A DNA stretch of 64,000 nucleotides from an uncultured Lachnospiraceae bacterium. GTDB lineage: Bacteria; Bacillota; Clostridia; Lachnospirales; Lachnospiraceae. Both the position numbers and the translations under genes were made by a program. Positions 16,653 to 26,023 of the stretch are shown here, piece after piece (the stretch's first letter is position 1; each line of letters opens with the position of its first letter). The stretch spans positions 141,424-205,423 of the forward strand of contig CADADA010000002.1 of assembly GCA_902786515.1 (NCBI GenBank), read 5' to 3'. The notes beneath the pieces were generated by a model. The model ran no database searches. It had not been told where the DNA came from and saw nothing but the letters and a program-made list of their open reading frames with translations.

Positions 16653-18803
16653 TTAGTCTACTTTCCTGTTATAATGTCCTCTTGTAAAATCAGAAATATC
16701 TTCGATATCACTTCTTTTTTCAAGAAATACCTTTGAAAACTTTTCTAATATGGCTTTCGTCTCAGAAGCATTTTCAAAAGTAAAATTCAATTTAATATCA
16801 GAAAATCCCATATTTCTTATTTCATCAGGATATTTTAACAGGGATAAAGGCTTACAATTATAAAGCACATTATAACAATATTTACAACAGGTTTTTACCC
16901 TGAATACATTTTGATATCTGTCCTTTAATGAAAATGAGTCAACTGTATGATTACATTGTCCCATAGTTTTTTTACCACAATTTGCAGATATCATAAGAGG
17001 CAGATATCCGTATACTATAATCATATCATTCTCATTATTTCTTGAAATTAATTCCCTTGAATTAAGCTCAATAGGTGCTGTAAGCTTTTCAACACCGTTT
17101 TCTTTAAAAAATGCTTTTGCATTGTTATTCATAGTATATAGTTCAAAATCACCGTGTATCTGAGTGACATCAGAAAAACGTTTCTTAAGAATTCCGAGTT
17201 CGTCAAGATTGCGAACCACATATCCGTCAATATCCGAATAATTATTAAGCTCTGAATTTCTGTAAATATACGGAAGGTTAATAAATACAGATTTTTCACT
17301 TTCCTTAAGGTAATTAATCGCCTCTTCAAGCTCATTTTTTTTCATAAATTCTTCCGAAAGACAGATTCTTTTCACTTTATCATGTTTTGCAACTTCATAA
17401 AACTGTTCTAAAGTATCAACCGAGCACACAAGATTAAAATTATCTGACGGGGTATTATGAAATGATTTTTCACATATCTGTGACTCTCCGGGTAAAACTC
17501 TGTCGCTCCTTGTTATTTTTTGAGTAAGGCACTCTGAAGCCTGACGTCTTAATTCATTCAGAGCTTTTACAGGTATAAATAATCCGTCATCTAATACAAT
17601 ATCAATGTTTACCGGTTCAAATGGAGTATTTCCAAATTTGGATAACTGTTTTTTTACTGATTCTATAGTTGCAGGCCTGTTTTCTGATAACTGCGGTATA
17701 TCCCCCGTTACACTGATACTATTATCACCATGTGTCAGTGAAATGTTTATCTGCTGCTCCTTTTTTATAACAGCCTTAAGATTTACCGGTAGTTTACGGT
17801 CGTTTTTAACATATCGCTCCCGCAGACTTTCAGCACGATTTTCATCCGCACTTTGATAAGATGGTTTTTCTAAAGTAATCATATGTCGTCCGTTATGATT
17901 TGTATAAAATCCGTCCGTAAATCCGCTTCTGCTGTACAGGCTGGTAAGTTTACCGTAATCTTTTTCTGTTACCTTATATCCTTTTCTTCCGTTTTGTAAG
18001 TATAAATCTATATATTTTCTGTAGATTTCCACAACACCTGCTACATATTCAGGACTCTTCATCCTGCCTTCAATCTTTAGCGAATATACACCTGATTCTA
18101 TAATGTCAGGCAGCAGTTCAATCGTACATAAATCTTTGGGACTCAAAACATATTTTTCACCTTCTGAGTTTGATTTCTTTTTATATGAATAGTCATAAGG
18201 AAGTCGACAAGGCTGGGCGCATCTGCCTCTGTTTCCGCTTCTTCCGCCTATCACAGAGCTTAAAAGACATTGTCCTGAATAACAATAGCACAAAGCTCCA
18301 TGAATAAAGCTTTCAATCTCAATATCTACGTTTTCATGTATTTCACGTAATTCTTTAAGCGAAAGCTCTCTTGCCGTGACTACTCTTGCAGCCCCCTGTT
18401 CTTTTAAAAATGCTGCACCACTTACACCTGTTATTGTCATCTGTGTACTTGCGTGAATATCAAGTTCGGGAAAATTTTCTCTGAAAAAGCGAAAAACTCC
18501 CATATCCTGTACTATAACGGCATCTAGACCGCTTTTGTAAAGTGGCAGGATATCATTAAACAGTTGTTCAGAGAGTTCTTTGTTCTTTAATAATGTATTC
18601 ACTGTAAGGAATAATTTTTTACCATGCAGATGTACGAAACGTATAGCATCTGTCATTTTTTCCGTGTCAAGATTGTCAGCAAATGCCCTTGCACCAAAAC
18701 GAGAGCCTCCAATATACACGGCATCTGCACCTGCATTTATGGCGGCTCTCAGACTATCATATGAACCGGCGGGAGCCAGTAATTCTACATTTAAATGATT
18801 CAT
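16653..18803 (-). CDS. U32 family peptidase (RlhA-like, with DUF3656-like C-terminus)
   Basis: The N-terminal 300 residues are the U32 fold (VELLAPAGSYDSLRAAINAGADAVYIG; IHASTQMTITG; the signature ESFIHGALCYCYSGQCLLSS; and GGRSGNRGRCAQPCR with conserved cysteines). The remaining 400 residues match the longer U32 proteins that carry a DUF3656 region. E. coli RlhA of this family hydroxylates C2501 of 23S rRNA with an iron-sulfur cluster, and others act in prephenate-dependent tRNA modification, so the peptidase name may be misleading. The ATG follows AAGG directly, an unusually short spacing. The zapA stop lies 14 bp upstream, so coupled translation is plausible. Confidence 0.88.
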   Translation of the reverse strand: MNHLNVELLAPAGSYDSLRAAINAGADAVYIGGSRFGARAFADNLDTEKMTDAIRFVHLHGKKLFLTVNTLLKNKELSEQLFNDILPLYKSGLDAVIVQDMGVFRFFRENFPELDIHASTQMTITGVSGAAFLKEQGAARVVTARELSLKELREIHENVDIEIESFIHGALCYCYSGQCLLSSVIGGRSGNRGRCAQPCRLPYDYSYKKKSNSEGEKYVLSPKDLCTIELLPDIIESGVYSLKIEGRMKSPEYVAGVVEIYRKYIDLYLQNGRKGYKVTEKDYGKLTSLYSRSGFTDGFYTNHNGRHMITLEKPSYQSADENRAESLRERYVKNDRKLPVNLKAVIKKEQQINISLTHGDNSISVTGDIPQLSENRPATIESVKKQLSKFGNTPFEPVNIDIVLDDGLFIPVKALNELRRQASECLTQKITRSDRVLPGESQICEKSFHNTPSDNFNLVCSVDTLEQFYEVAKHDKVKRICLSEEFMKKNELEEAINYLKESEKSVFINLPYIYRNSELNNYSDIDGYVVRNLDELGILKKRFSDVTQIHGDFELYTMNNNAKAFFKENGVEKLTAPIELNSRELISRNNENDMIIVYGYLPLMISANCGKKTMGQCNHTVDSFSLKDRYQNVFRVKTCCKYCYNVLYNCKPLSLLKYPDEIRNMGFSDIKLNFTFENASETKAILEKFSKVFLEKRSDIEDISDFTRGHYNRKVD

Positions 18804-18817
18804 CCTTCACACACTCT

Positions 18818-19252
18818 TTAACTTGTTTTTTTAGAAGTTGTGGTCTTCTTCTCTTTTTCAGACACTTTGGTTTCTAAACGTACAATCTGTTTTTCTAATT
18901 CATTAATCTGTTCTTTTAATGTATCGATTTCTTTTTCTGCCGCTTCATTTTTTATCTGTAAAGCAATAATCTCATGCTTTGTATCATAAAGCTGCTTGTC
19001 CTTTGTCTCGATTTCATTTTCAAGACTGTCAGCCTGTTTCTTTGCTTTAAAATAGTCATCTGCAAGATTAAAATCTAAAAGAGCTTTTTTCATGTCATTT
19101 CCGAGATTCTGGTATCCATCCATTTCTTTCAATGAATTTATTTTATTATTAATAAAATTGGCAACTTTCTGTAAATACTCCTCACTTTCATAACCGCTGA
19201 GTGTATATACTTTTCCATCTATGATTACCTGTGTATTATTTTTTGACGCCAT
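18818..19252 (-). CDS. zapA: Cell division protein ZapA
   Basis: ZapA binds and bundles FtsZ filaments at the division ring. The first 70 residues are the globular ZapA domain (TQVIIDGKVYTLSGYESEEYLQKVANFINNKI). The remaining 75 are a long coiled coil rich in Glu, Lys and Leu heptads, ending in a Lys/Thr-rich tail. The start at 19252 is favoured because AAGGATG lies about 9 bp upstream; the in-frame ATG four codons earlier sits on that ribosome site. It lies in the division/repair block between ruvB and the U32 gene. Confidence 0.88.
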   Translation of the reverse strand: MASKNNTQVIIDGKVYTLSGYESEEYLQKVANFINNKINSLKEMDGYQNLGNDMKKALLDFNLADDYFKAKKQADSLENEIETKDKQLYDTKHEIIALQIKNEAAEKEIDTLKEQINELEKQIVRLETKVSEKEKKTTTSKKTS

Positions 19253-19325
19253 ATGTAACACCATCCTTATTTTTCATCGACTATATATTATTATAAACTA
19301 TATCAGATTATTTACAAGTTAAATA

Positions 19326-20330
19326 TTATTCGTTAAGACCAGCCGGAGCACCCACATGTTTGTACGCCAGCTCTGTGGCAACTCTGCCCCGTGGGGTTCT
19401 GTTTATAAAACCGTTTTTTATAAGATAAGGTTCATAGACATCTTCAAGTGTTCCGCTGTCTTCTCCCAGAGCGGCTGCTAAAGTATCAAGTCCGACAGGC
19501 CCTCCTCCAAATTTGAAAATTAAAGTATCAAGTATGGCCCGGTCTGAGTTATCTAAACCAAATTTATCTACTTCTAAAAGTTCTAATGCATAGTCTGCCA
19601 CTTCTTTTGTGATGATGCCATCATATTTTACCTCCGCAAAATCCCGTACTCTTTTTAAAAGGCGGTTTGCAAGTCTGGGTGTTCCGCGGGAACGTCTTGC
19701 AAGTTCCATGGCTCCTGCCTCTTCAATTTTAACATTAAGAACATCTGCGGAACGTTCTATAATCTGTTTTAATTCCGCGTCTGTATAGAATTCCAGATGA
19801 TTAAGCATTCCAAATCGGTCACGAAGCGGTGCTGTAATCATGCCGGCTCTTGTTGTTGCACCTATCAGAGTAAACTTTGGCAAATCAATTCTTATAGAAT
19901 TTGCTGCCGGACCTTTGCCTATGATGATATCGATAACATAATCTTCCATGGCAGGGTATAAGAATTCTTCAACCTGCCTGTTTAATCTGTGGATTTCATC
20001 TATAAATAACACATCATGTTCCTGAAGATTATTTAATATAGACGCCAGATCACCCGGTTTTTCGATGGCCGGACCGGAAGTAATCTTTATATTTACTCCC
20101 ATTTCATTGGCAATTATTCCGGCCAGAGTTGTTTTCCCAAGTCCCGGCGGTCCATAAAACAGCATGTGATCGAGTGTTTCATTTCTTGATTTCGCTGCCT
20201 CAATAAATACTTTAAGATTTTCTTTAATTTTAGACTGTCCAATATAATCTTTTAAATATAACGGACGCAATGTGGTATCATTATCGTTATCTTCCGGTGT
20301 TAAGTCCGTGTTTATTATTCTTTTTTCCAC
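19326..20330 (-). CDS. ruvB: Holliday junction branch migration ATPase RuvB
   Basis: RuvB is the hexameric AAA+ motor that drives branch migration with RuvA during recombinational repair. The 334-residue protein has Walker A GPPGLGKT at residues 60-67, Walker B DEIH at 111-114, sensor 1 GATTRAG, and the C-terminal winged helix that contacts DNA ([20 protein letters not shown]). The start is GTG with GAGG 8 bp upstream. It lies 21 bp after ruvA in the usual ruvAB order. No SOS-type operator was recognised. Confidence 0.97.
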   Translation of the reverse strand: MEKRIINTDLTPEDNDNDTTLRPLYLKDYIGQSKIKENLKVFIEAAKSRNETLDHMLFYGPPGLGKTTLAGIIANEMGVNIKITSGPAIEKPGDLASILNNLQEHDVLFIDEIHRLNRQVEEFLYPAMEDYVIDIIIGKGPAANSIRIDLPKFTLIGATTRAGMITAPLRDRFGMLNHLEFYTDAELKQIIERSADVLNVKIEEAGAMELARRSRGTPRLANRLLKRVRDFAEVKYDGIITKEVADYALELLEVDKFGLDNSDRAILDTLIFKFGGGPVGLDTLAAALGEDSGTLEDVYEPYLIKNGFINRTPRGRVATELAYKHVGAPAGLNE

Positions 20331-20351
20331 CTTTTTTTCCTCACTTACAGT

Positions 20352-20942
20352 TTAAAATTGTTTTAATGCTGATTTTATCAGACTACCGGTATCCGTATCG
20401 TTTCCTGAAAGCGCTGCTGCAGCCTTGACTGCCTTTACAGCCTCTGACTGTGAATAACCAAGTACAGTTAAAGCCTCTACCGCTTCATTTATATTATCTT
20501 TAGAAACTGTCTTAGTAGTAATAGCCAGGTCTTCGGCAAACTGTGCAGCGATATCTATCTTGTCTTTTAATTCCATAATCAGGCGCTGAGCCGTTTTAGC
20601 ACCCACTCCCTGGGCAGTAGCTATCGTTTTATAATCATTTTGGGCAATTGCATCATATATCTGACTGACCGTTAGTGCTGTCAGAATATTTACTGCCGCT
20701 TTAGGTCCTATTCCACTGACTCCCAGCATCTGCTTAAATAATTTCAACTCATCCTTTGTCAAAAATCCATATAATTGCATGGCATCTTCTCTCACGGAAA
20801 GGTAGGTATGGATTTTTATCTGCTGGCCGATTTGTACTCTTCCGGTAGCGGGTGAAAAAATATTATAGCCTATATTATTACATTCTACAACGATTCTGTC
20901 TTCATAAATATCAGCAACCGTTCCGTTAATAAATGAAATCAT
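20352..20942 (-). CDS. ruvA: Holliday junction DNA helicase subunit RuvA
   Basis: RuvA tetramers hold the Holliday junction and load RuvB. At about 196 residues it has normal length with the three domains: an N-terminal OB fold (MISFINGTVADIYEDRIVVECNNIGY), two helix-hairpin-helix motifs (about residues 70-130, LGVSGIGPKAAVNIL and AQGVGAKTAQRLIMELKDK), and the C-terminal RuvB-binding helices (EAVEALTVLGYSQSEAVKAVKAA). Two ATG codons are adjacent: the first overlaps the rnfB stop as ATGA, the second has better GGAGG spacing. Read-through from the rnf operon is likely. Confidence 0.96.
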   Translation of the reverse strand: MISFINGTVADIYEDRIVVECNNIGYNIFSPATGRVQIGQQIKIHTYLSVREDAMQLYGFLTKDELKLFKQMLGVSGIGPKAAVNILTALTVSQIYDAIAQNDYKTIATAQGVGAKTAQRLIMELKDKIDIAAQFAEDLAITTKTVSKDNINEAVEALTVLGYSQSEAVKAVKAAAALSGNDTDTGSLIKSALKQF

Positions 20943-21748
20943 CATTTGCCTCCGTCTTGTATGTGAATTACCTTAACCGGACATTTTTCTGCACATTTTC
21001 CGCATCCGGTACATTTTTCGTAATCGATATGTGCAAGATTGTTTTCTACATGTATTGCATCGAATTCACACTGTTTTGTACATAGCATACAGCCTATGCA
21101 GCCTGCCTGACATCCGGCTTTTACATCCTTACCTTTGTCTTTTGAATGACATGCCACCTGTACAGGTGCTTCGTAAGGAATAAGTTCTATAAGATTTTTC
21201 GGACAGGCTGCTACACATTTACCGCATGCAACACATTTTTCACGGTCGACTAGAGCTATACCGTCCACAATATGAATAGCATCAAACTGACAGGCTTTTA
21301 CACATGAACCATAGCCCAGACATCCGTATACACACGTTTTTTGTCCGCCTCCGGTAGAAGCTGCGACCTGTACACAATCCTGATTTCCCGTATACTCGGC
21401 ACGATTTGAAGCTTTATCACACGTACCGCTGCACATAACATATGCTACTTTTTTTACTACTTCCGTGTCTCCTCCAACAATTTCACTGATTTTTTCAGCT
21501 ACTCCAGCTCCGCCAACAGGACAGGCATTTGCAGGAGCTTCTCCGTTTGCAATTGCCTTTGCGAGAGCATCACAACCGGCATAACCACAGCCTCCACAAT
21601 TGTTGCCAGGCAGACATTCTCTTACTTTAATCTCAGTTTCATTTACTTCAACTTCAAATATTTTACCCGCAATACCAAGCAGTATTCCTATCACAAGACC
21701 TGTAACACCTACGATGCCGGCGGCTGTCAAAATTCCCGTAAAACTCAT
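20942..21748 (-). CDS. rnfB: Rnf complex subunit RnfB
   Basis: RnfB is the multi-cluster ferredoxin-like subunit of the ferredoxin:NAD+ oxidoreductase that pumps Na+ or H+. One N-terminal membrane helix is followed by a Cys-rich cluster domain (GNNCGGCGYAGCDALA), then several 4Fe-4S motifs (CLGYGSCVKAC, CVACGKCVAAC, CIGCMLCTKQC, CTGCGKCAEKC). At about 268 residues it has the expected length for the clostridial type. The ATG at 21748, 8 bp after AAGGAG, is preferred over a GTG three codons upstream that overlaps that site. It is the last rnf gene, and its stop overlaps ruvA. Confidence 0.96.
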   Translation of the reverse strand: MSFTGILTAAGIVGVTGLVIGILLGIAGKIFEVEVNETEIKVRECLPGNNCGGCGYAGCDALAKAIANGEAPANACPVGGAGVAEKISEIVGGDTEVVKKVAYVMCSGTCDKASNRAEYTGNQDCVQVAASTGGGQKTCVYGCLGYGSCVKACQFDAIHIVDGIALVDREKCVACGKCVAACPKNLIELIPYEAPVQVACHSKDKGKDVKAGCQAGCIGCMLCTKQCEFDAIHVENNLAHIDYEKCTGCGKCAEKCPVKVIHIQDGGK

Positions 21749-21763
21749 ATAAGCCACTCCTTC

Positions 21764-22339
21764 CTACAACAGTCCTGAGAATCCAAAAAATGCGATTGAC
21801 ATAAGCCCGGCTATTATAAGTACAATCGGCATTCCTTTTAAAGATTCCGGTATATCATTATACTCTATTTTTTCACGTATACCCGCCATAATTACGATTG
21901 CCACAGTAAACCCGATTGCCGTAGCAAAGCCGTTTATGACACTTTCAATAATAGAATATGAATTCTGTACATTTATTAATGCTACACCCAATACCGCACA
22001 ATTTGTGGTAATAAGAGGAAGATAAACTCCTAATGCCTCATAAAGAGAAGGGCTGTTTTTCTTTAAAATCATTTCCACCAGCTGAACAAGTGCAGCGATG
22101 ACAAGAATAAACACAATGGTGTCAAGATACTCCATATTTGTTGGAACTAATATATAATTGTGAATAATGCTCGTTATAAAGGAGGCCACAGTAATAACAA
22201 ATATAACCGCAGCACCCATACCACCGGCTGTCTTCGTCTTTTTCGACACACCTAAGAAAGGACACAGTCCCAAAAACTGGCTCAAAACAACATTATTCAC
22301 AAATGCTGAACCTATCGCAATAATTAAGAGTTCTTTCAT
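21764..22339 (-). CDS. rnfA: Rnf complex subunit RnfA
   Basis: This integral membrane subunit, homologous to NqrE and to RnfE, has six hydrophobic helices in 191 residues. Conserved segments include VLSQFLGLCPFLGVSKK, with the membrane cysteine that helps bind an intramembrane 2Fe-2S cluster together with RnfE, and ITTNCAVLGVALIN with the second cysteine. GGAGG lies upstream of the ATG. It is co-transcribed between rnfE and rnfB. Confidence 0.96.
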   Translation of the reverse strand: MKELLIIAIGSAFVNNVVLSQFLGLCPFLGVSKKTKTAGGMGAAVIFVITVASFITSIIHNYILVPTNMEYLDTIVFILVIAALVQLVEMILKKNSPSLYEALGVYLPLITTNCAVLGVALINVQNSYSIIESVINGFATAIGFTVAIVIMAGIREKIEYNDIPESLKGMPIVLIIAGLMSIAFFGFSGLL

Positions 22340-23020
22340 CTATTCCCCCTCCTTTCCGGTAGGATTATCACATTTCTGCTCACATTCACCGCATTTACCG
22401 TTACATGAAGGAAGTTCCTTCACCTTTTTACCATGGCTTAAACGAATCTTATTCTGTACTGCAATAAGTGCAGCAAGAACGAAAAACGCACCCGGCGCAA
22501 GTCCGAAGATTCTTATACAATAATCTTCAGGAATTATCTGAAATCCTGCTATAGAACCGGCTCCGAGGATTTCTCTGAATGCACCGAGAAATGATAATCC
22601 GATTGTAAAGCCAAGCCCCATTCCGATACCGTCAAATAATGAAGGTAAAACCGGATTTTTAGAAGCATATGACTCTGCACGACCAAGTATAATACAGTTT
22701 ACCACTATAAGCGGAATATATATTCCAAGTGCATCATTTAACGATGGCAGATATGCCTGCAGCATAAATTGTACCATAGTTACAAGACTTGCGACTATGA
22801 CAATAAATGCCGGCATTCTGACTTCATCCGGTATTACTTTTCTGAGTAATGCAATAATTGTATTGCTTAACGTAAGAACTACTGTTGTTGTAAGACCCAT
22901 TCCCGCTCCGTTAATGAGGGATGTCGTCACCGCAAGTGTGGGACACATACCGAGAATCAGTACAAATGTCGGGTTTTCTTTAATGATTCCGTTATATAAA
23001 CGTTCGATACATTTATTCAT
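22340..23020 (-). CDS. rnfE: Rnf complex subunit RnfE
   Basis: This membrane subunit is homologous to RnfA and NqrD. Its approximately 226 residues give six helices with the conserved half-motifs LGMCPTLAVT and IVVNCIILGRAES, whose cysteines match the RnfA pair. The C-terminus carries a cysteine-rich tail (CNGKCGECEQKC) that is not part of the core fold and could bind metal. The ATG at 23020 is favoured by GGAGG 8 bp upstream and overlaps the rnfG stop by 8 bp; the GTG three codons earlier overlaps the ribosome site. The stop abuts rnfA. Confidence 0.94.
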   Translation of the reverse strand: MNKCIERLYNGIIKENPTFVLILGMCPTLAVTTSLINGAGMGLTTTVVLTLSNTIIALLRKVIPDEVRMPAFIVIVASLVTMVQFMLQAYLPSLNDALGIYIPLIVVNCIILGRAESYASKNPVLPSLFDGIGMGLGFTIGLSFLGAFREILGAGSIAGFQIIPEDYCIRIFGLAPGAFFVLAALIAVQNKIRLSHGKKVKELPSCNGKCGECEQKCDNPTGKEGE

Positions 23021-23627
23021 CCATGTCACCTCCGGTTATACTTTTGAAACACAGAACACCTGCACTTACACCGTTAGATACAGCTTTTGTCGTTATGGTC
23101 GCACCCGAAATGGCATCAATACCGTTTGAATCAAATGCATCCGGTTCAGTGTTATAGGAAACTGCACTTAAATCAGAAAACTGATCTTTAAAGGCATCAT
23201 CTTTTGCCTTCATTCCCATTCCAGCCGTTTCTTCCAGTTTTAAAAATGCAATGCCGTTAATCGTTCCATCATTCTTAATTCCCAGTGTAAAAGTTATATC
23301 TCCTGCATATCCCTTTTTATCAGTCACCGTAATAATATACCCCAGAGAATCTCCGCTTGCTGATTTTGCTTCCACTATACTTTCAATAAGTGCAGAAGCT
23401 TCATCGTATCCGCCTTCTTTAAGACAGGCTGCCATATCAGATTGGTCATATTCAAAATCTTCAAATGAGTCTGCATCGGAAAACACATTTTTGTATGCCT
23501 TTGTTCTGGCTATCTCTTCCTGCTTTGCACGAGGTTCTTTAGTAATTTCATACACAGCACCAAGCAAAATTCCGGATACAAGCGTTATGATAAATAAAAG
23601 GATGGTATTTTTAATGATTTTATTCAT
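23013..23627 (-). CDS. rnfG: Rnf complex subunit RnfG
   Basis: This is the periplasm-side flavoprotein subunit, carrying covalent FMN. One N-terminal membrane helix (NTILLFIITLVSGILLGAVYEIT) is followed by the FMN-binding domain. The segment DAISGATITTKAVSNGV contains the S-G-A-T motif whose Thr (SGATIT) is the flavin attachment residue in RnfG and NqrC. The ATG at 23627 overlaps the rnfD stop by 8 bp (ATGAATAA), the same overlap arrangement as rnfG/rnfE, so this start is preferred to those four and seven codons earlier. Confidence 0.94.
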   Translation of the reverse strand: MNKIIKNTILLFIITLVSGILLGAVYEITKEPRAKQEEIARTKAYKNVFSDADSFEDFEYDQSDMAACLKEGGYDEASALIESIVEAKSASGDSLGYIITVTDKKGYAGDITFTLGIKNDGTINGIAFLKLEETAGMGMKAKDDAFKDQFSDLSAVSYNTEPDAFDSNGIDAISGATITTKAVSNGVSAGVLCFKSITGGDMDE

Positions 23628-24564
23628 TGTCTTCATCCTCCCTTCCAAATGCTTTCGGAATTGTCATCTTTTCTATAATCGGCACAAGCAGATTACAGAA
23701 AATAATCGCATAAGATACTCCTTCTGCTGAATTACCGCAAAGTCTGAATATTCCGGTAAGAATACCAAGACAGACTCCAAATACTATTCTTCCCCACGGC
23801 GTAATGGGTGAAGTTACATAATCTGTTGCCATAAACCACGCTCCAAGCATCAGACCGCCACCACAAAGATGTGCTGCAAGGAATTCCATATCAAACCCGC
23901 GTCCGGTGCTAAGTGAGTATAACATAACAAATACTGCGAAAGACCCTATATATGCAAGTGGGATATGAAGACGTATAATCCGTTTTGCAAGCAGGTATAT
24001 TGCACCGATTAACAGTGCTATGGCAGATGTCTCACCGATTGTACCTGCCGTAGTTCCCATAAACATTTTCATTACATCTACATCCATGCCGCTTTTCAGC
24101 TCCGCAAGCGGAGTCGCACCTGATACTCCATCTATTGTAAAATTCGTCATGGCTGAACCAAAAGAGATTAATAAAAAACATCTTCCTGCCAATGCAGGAT
24201 TCATAAAATTCTGTCCAATGCCACCAAAAAACTGCTTTACAACAATAATGGCAAACACTGCTCCTAATACAGCCATCCATACCGGAAGACTAACTGGAAG
24301 ATTGAGAGCAAGCAACAATCCCGTGAGGGCAGCACTGCCGTCTGATACGGTTATCTTCTGATGAGTGATTTTTTGATATACTGCTTCAGCCGTTACCGCT
24401 GAAACCATTGTCACAATGATTAGTAATAATGCCTTTAATCCAAATACCGATATTCCCACTGCCGATGCAGGAATTAACGCAATAATCACGTCAAGCATTA
24501 TCCTGCCTGTAGATGCCTTATCCCGGATATGGGGATTAGACGATATTCCTAGTAATTCGTTCAT
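23620..24564 (-). CDS. rnfD: Rnf complex subunit RnfD
   Basis: This integral membrane subunit, homologous to NqrB, carries the second covalent FMN. The 314-residue protein has about nine helices. The segment TIDGVSGATPLAELK holds the S-G-A-T flavin attachment threonine, and GSAMTNF, GAWFMATDYVTSPITPWGR and GNSAEGVSYAI are conserved family motifs. GAGGTGG precedes the ATG. It is the second gene of the operon rnfCDGEAB. Confidence 0.95.
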   Translation of the reverse strand: MNELLGISSNPHIRDKASTGRIMLDVIIALIPASAVGISVFGLKALLLIIVTMVSAVTAEAVYQKITHQKITVSDGSAALTGLLLALNLPVSLPVWMAVLGAVFAIIVVKQFFGGIGQNFMNPALAGRCFLLISFGSAMTNFTIDGVSGATPLAELKSGMDVDVMKMFMGTTAGTIGETSAIALLIGAIYLLAKRIIRLHIPLAYIGSFAVFVMLYSLSTGRGFDMEFLAAHLCGGGLMLGAWFMATDYVTSPITPWGRIVFGVCLGILTGIFRLCGNSAEGVSYAIIFCNLLVPIIEKMTIPKAFGREDEDNE

Positions 24565-24581
24565 GCTTCCACCTCACTTTA

Positions 24582-25898
24582 CTATTTTCTTTTGCTGGCT
24601 AATACTTCTCTTCGCATGACCTTAATAGACTGTGTTAAATTCTTCTTTGCAGGACATACGTATGAACAGCATCCACACTCACAACATTCAAGTCCGTTTA
24701 ATTTTTCAAATTCTTCCATATTTCCGGCGTTTGAAAGTTTTGCAAGTCGTGACGGAAGGATTCTTGACGGACATGCTTCCACACATCTTCCGCAATTGAT
24801 ACAATTACCTTCTTTTGCAGCTGCGACCTCATCATGTTCCATGCAAAGTAACGCAGACGAACCTTTTATAACAGGTACATCACAGGTAGACATTGCAATT
24901 CCCATCATCGGACCGCCTGATATAATTTTTTCGGGATTAACCTTAAATCCCCCTGCAGCCTCAATAAGCTCTTTTTGATTGGTTCCGATTCTCACTTCAA
25001 AATTGGAAGGTGTGTTTATGGCATCACCTGTTACTGTCACAATTTTGGAGATAAGAGGTCTGCCACAAATAACTGCATTATAAATCTCAAACACAGTATC
25101 TACATTATCAACTATACATCCGGCATCTGCAGGCAGCATAGATGAATTGATTTTTCTTCCTGTAAGAGCAAAAATCAGTGAACGCTCAGCCCCCTGCGGA
25201 TACTTTGTATACAGCGGTTCCACTTCTATATTTTCTTCGTTCTTTACCGCTTCTTTTAATTTCTTAATTGCTTCAGGCTTATTATCTTCTATTCCAATCA
25301 ACCCTTTTGCATTTGGAAAAAGAGTTAGAATTACTTTTAAGCCTTCTACCAGTATCTCAGGCTGTTCAATCATCCTTCTGTAATCAGATGTAAGATATGG
25401 TTCACATTCAGCACCATTTACGATAATATATTCTATCTCATCCTCATTTTTAGGTGTTAATTTTACATGAGTCGGAAAACAAGCTCCACCCATTCCCACA
25501 ACACCGGCTTCTTTTATCAAATCCCTGATTTCTGCCGGGCTCAATTCTTTCAATGGCTTAGTCTTTTCATAATCCGTCTCTTCATACTTGTCATCGTTAT
25601 CAATAATAATACAATCTACTTTAGTTCCATTCGCCATAAGTCTCGGCTCTATACTTTTTACAGTGCCGGACACAGAGGAATGTACATTCGCTGACACAAA
25701 TCCGGATGCCTGTGCAATTTTCTGTCCAACTTTTACATAATCACCTTTTTTAACAATAGGAGTGGCCGGCGCTCCTATGTGCTGGGAAACTGCTATGGCA
25801 ATCTGTCCCTGCGGCTTATATTCCGTAATCTGTGCATCCTTCGATAAATCCTTACCATCCTTTGGATGCACTCCGCCGATAAATGTCAAAATCGACAT
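24582..25898 (-). CDS. rnfC: Rnf complex subunit RnfC
   Basis: This peripheral subunit binds NADH and FMN and passes electrons between NAD and the RnfB clusters. At 438 residues it shows the RnfC barrel domain (N-terminal 130 residues), a GxGxxG-like nucleotide region (KEAGVVGMGGACFPTHVKL), the SLBB domain (about 250-330), and two 4Fe-4S motifs near the C-terminus (CINCGRCVEAC and CCECGCCSYVC). It is the first gene of the rnf operon; GAGGTG precedes the ATG. The 125-bp AT-rich gap to the divergent exonuclease gene must hold both promoters, but I could not single one out. Confidence 0.96.
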   Translation of the reverse strand: MSILTFIGGVHPKDGKDLSKDAQITEYKPQGQIAIAVSQHIGAPATPIVKKGDYVKVGQKIAQASGFVSANVHSSVSGTVKSIEPRLMANGTKVDCIIIDNDDKYEETDYEKTKPLKELSPAEIRDLIKEAGVVGMGGACFPTHVKLTPKNEDEIEYIIVNGAECEPYLTSDYRRMIEQPEILVEGLKVILTLFPNAKGLIGIEDNKPEAIKKLKEAVKNEENIEVEPLYTKYPQGAERSLIFALTGRKINSSMLPADAGCIVDNVDTVFEIYNAVICGRPLISKIVTVTGDAINTPSNFEVRIGTNQKELIEAAGGFKVNPEKIISGGPMMGIAMSTCDVPVIKGSSALLCMEHDEVAAAKEGNCINCGRCVEACPSRILPSRLAKLSNAGNMEEFEKLNGLECCECGCCSYVCPAKKNLTQSIKVMRREVLASKRK

Positions 25899-26023
25899 GA
25901 CATCACCTCATTTCTTTTTTTGAACAATATTATCAATACTCTGTATCAATTTTAATACAAAATACAATAAAATACAATCAATTATGTTAAAATTATGATG
26001 ATTGTTTTGAAAGGATTATATGT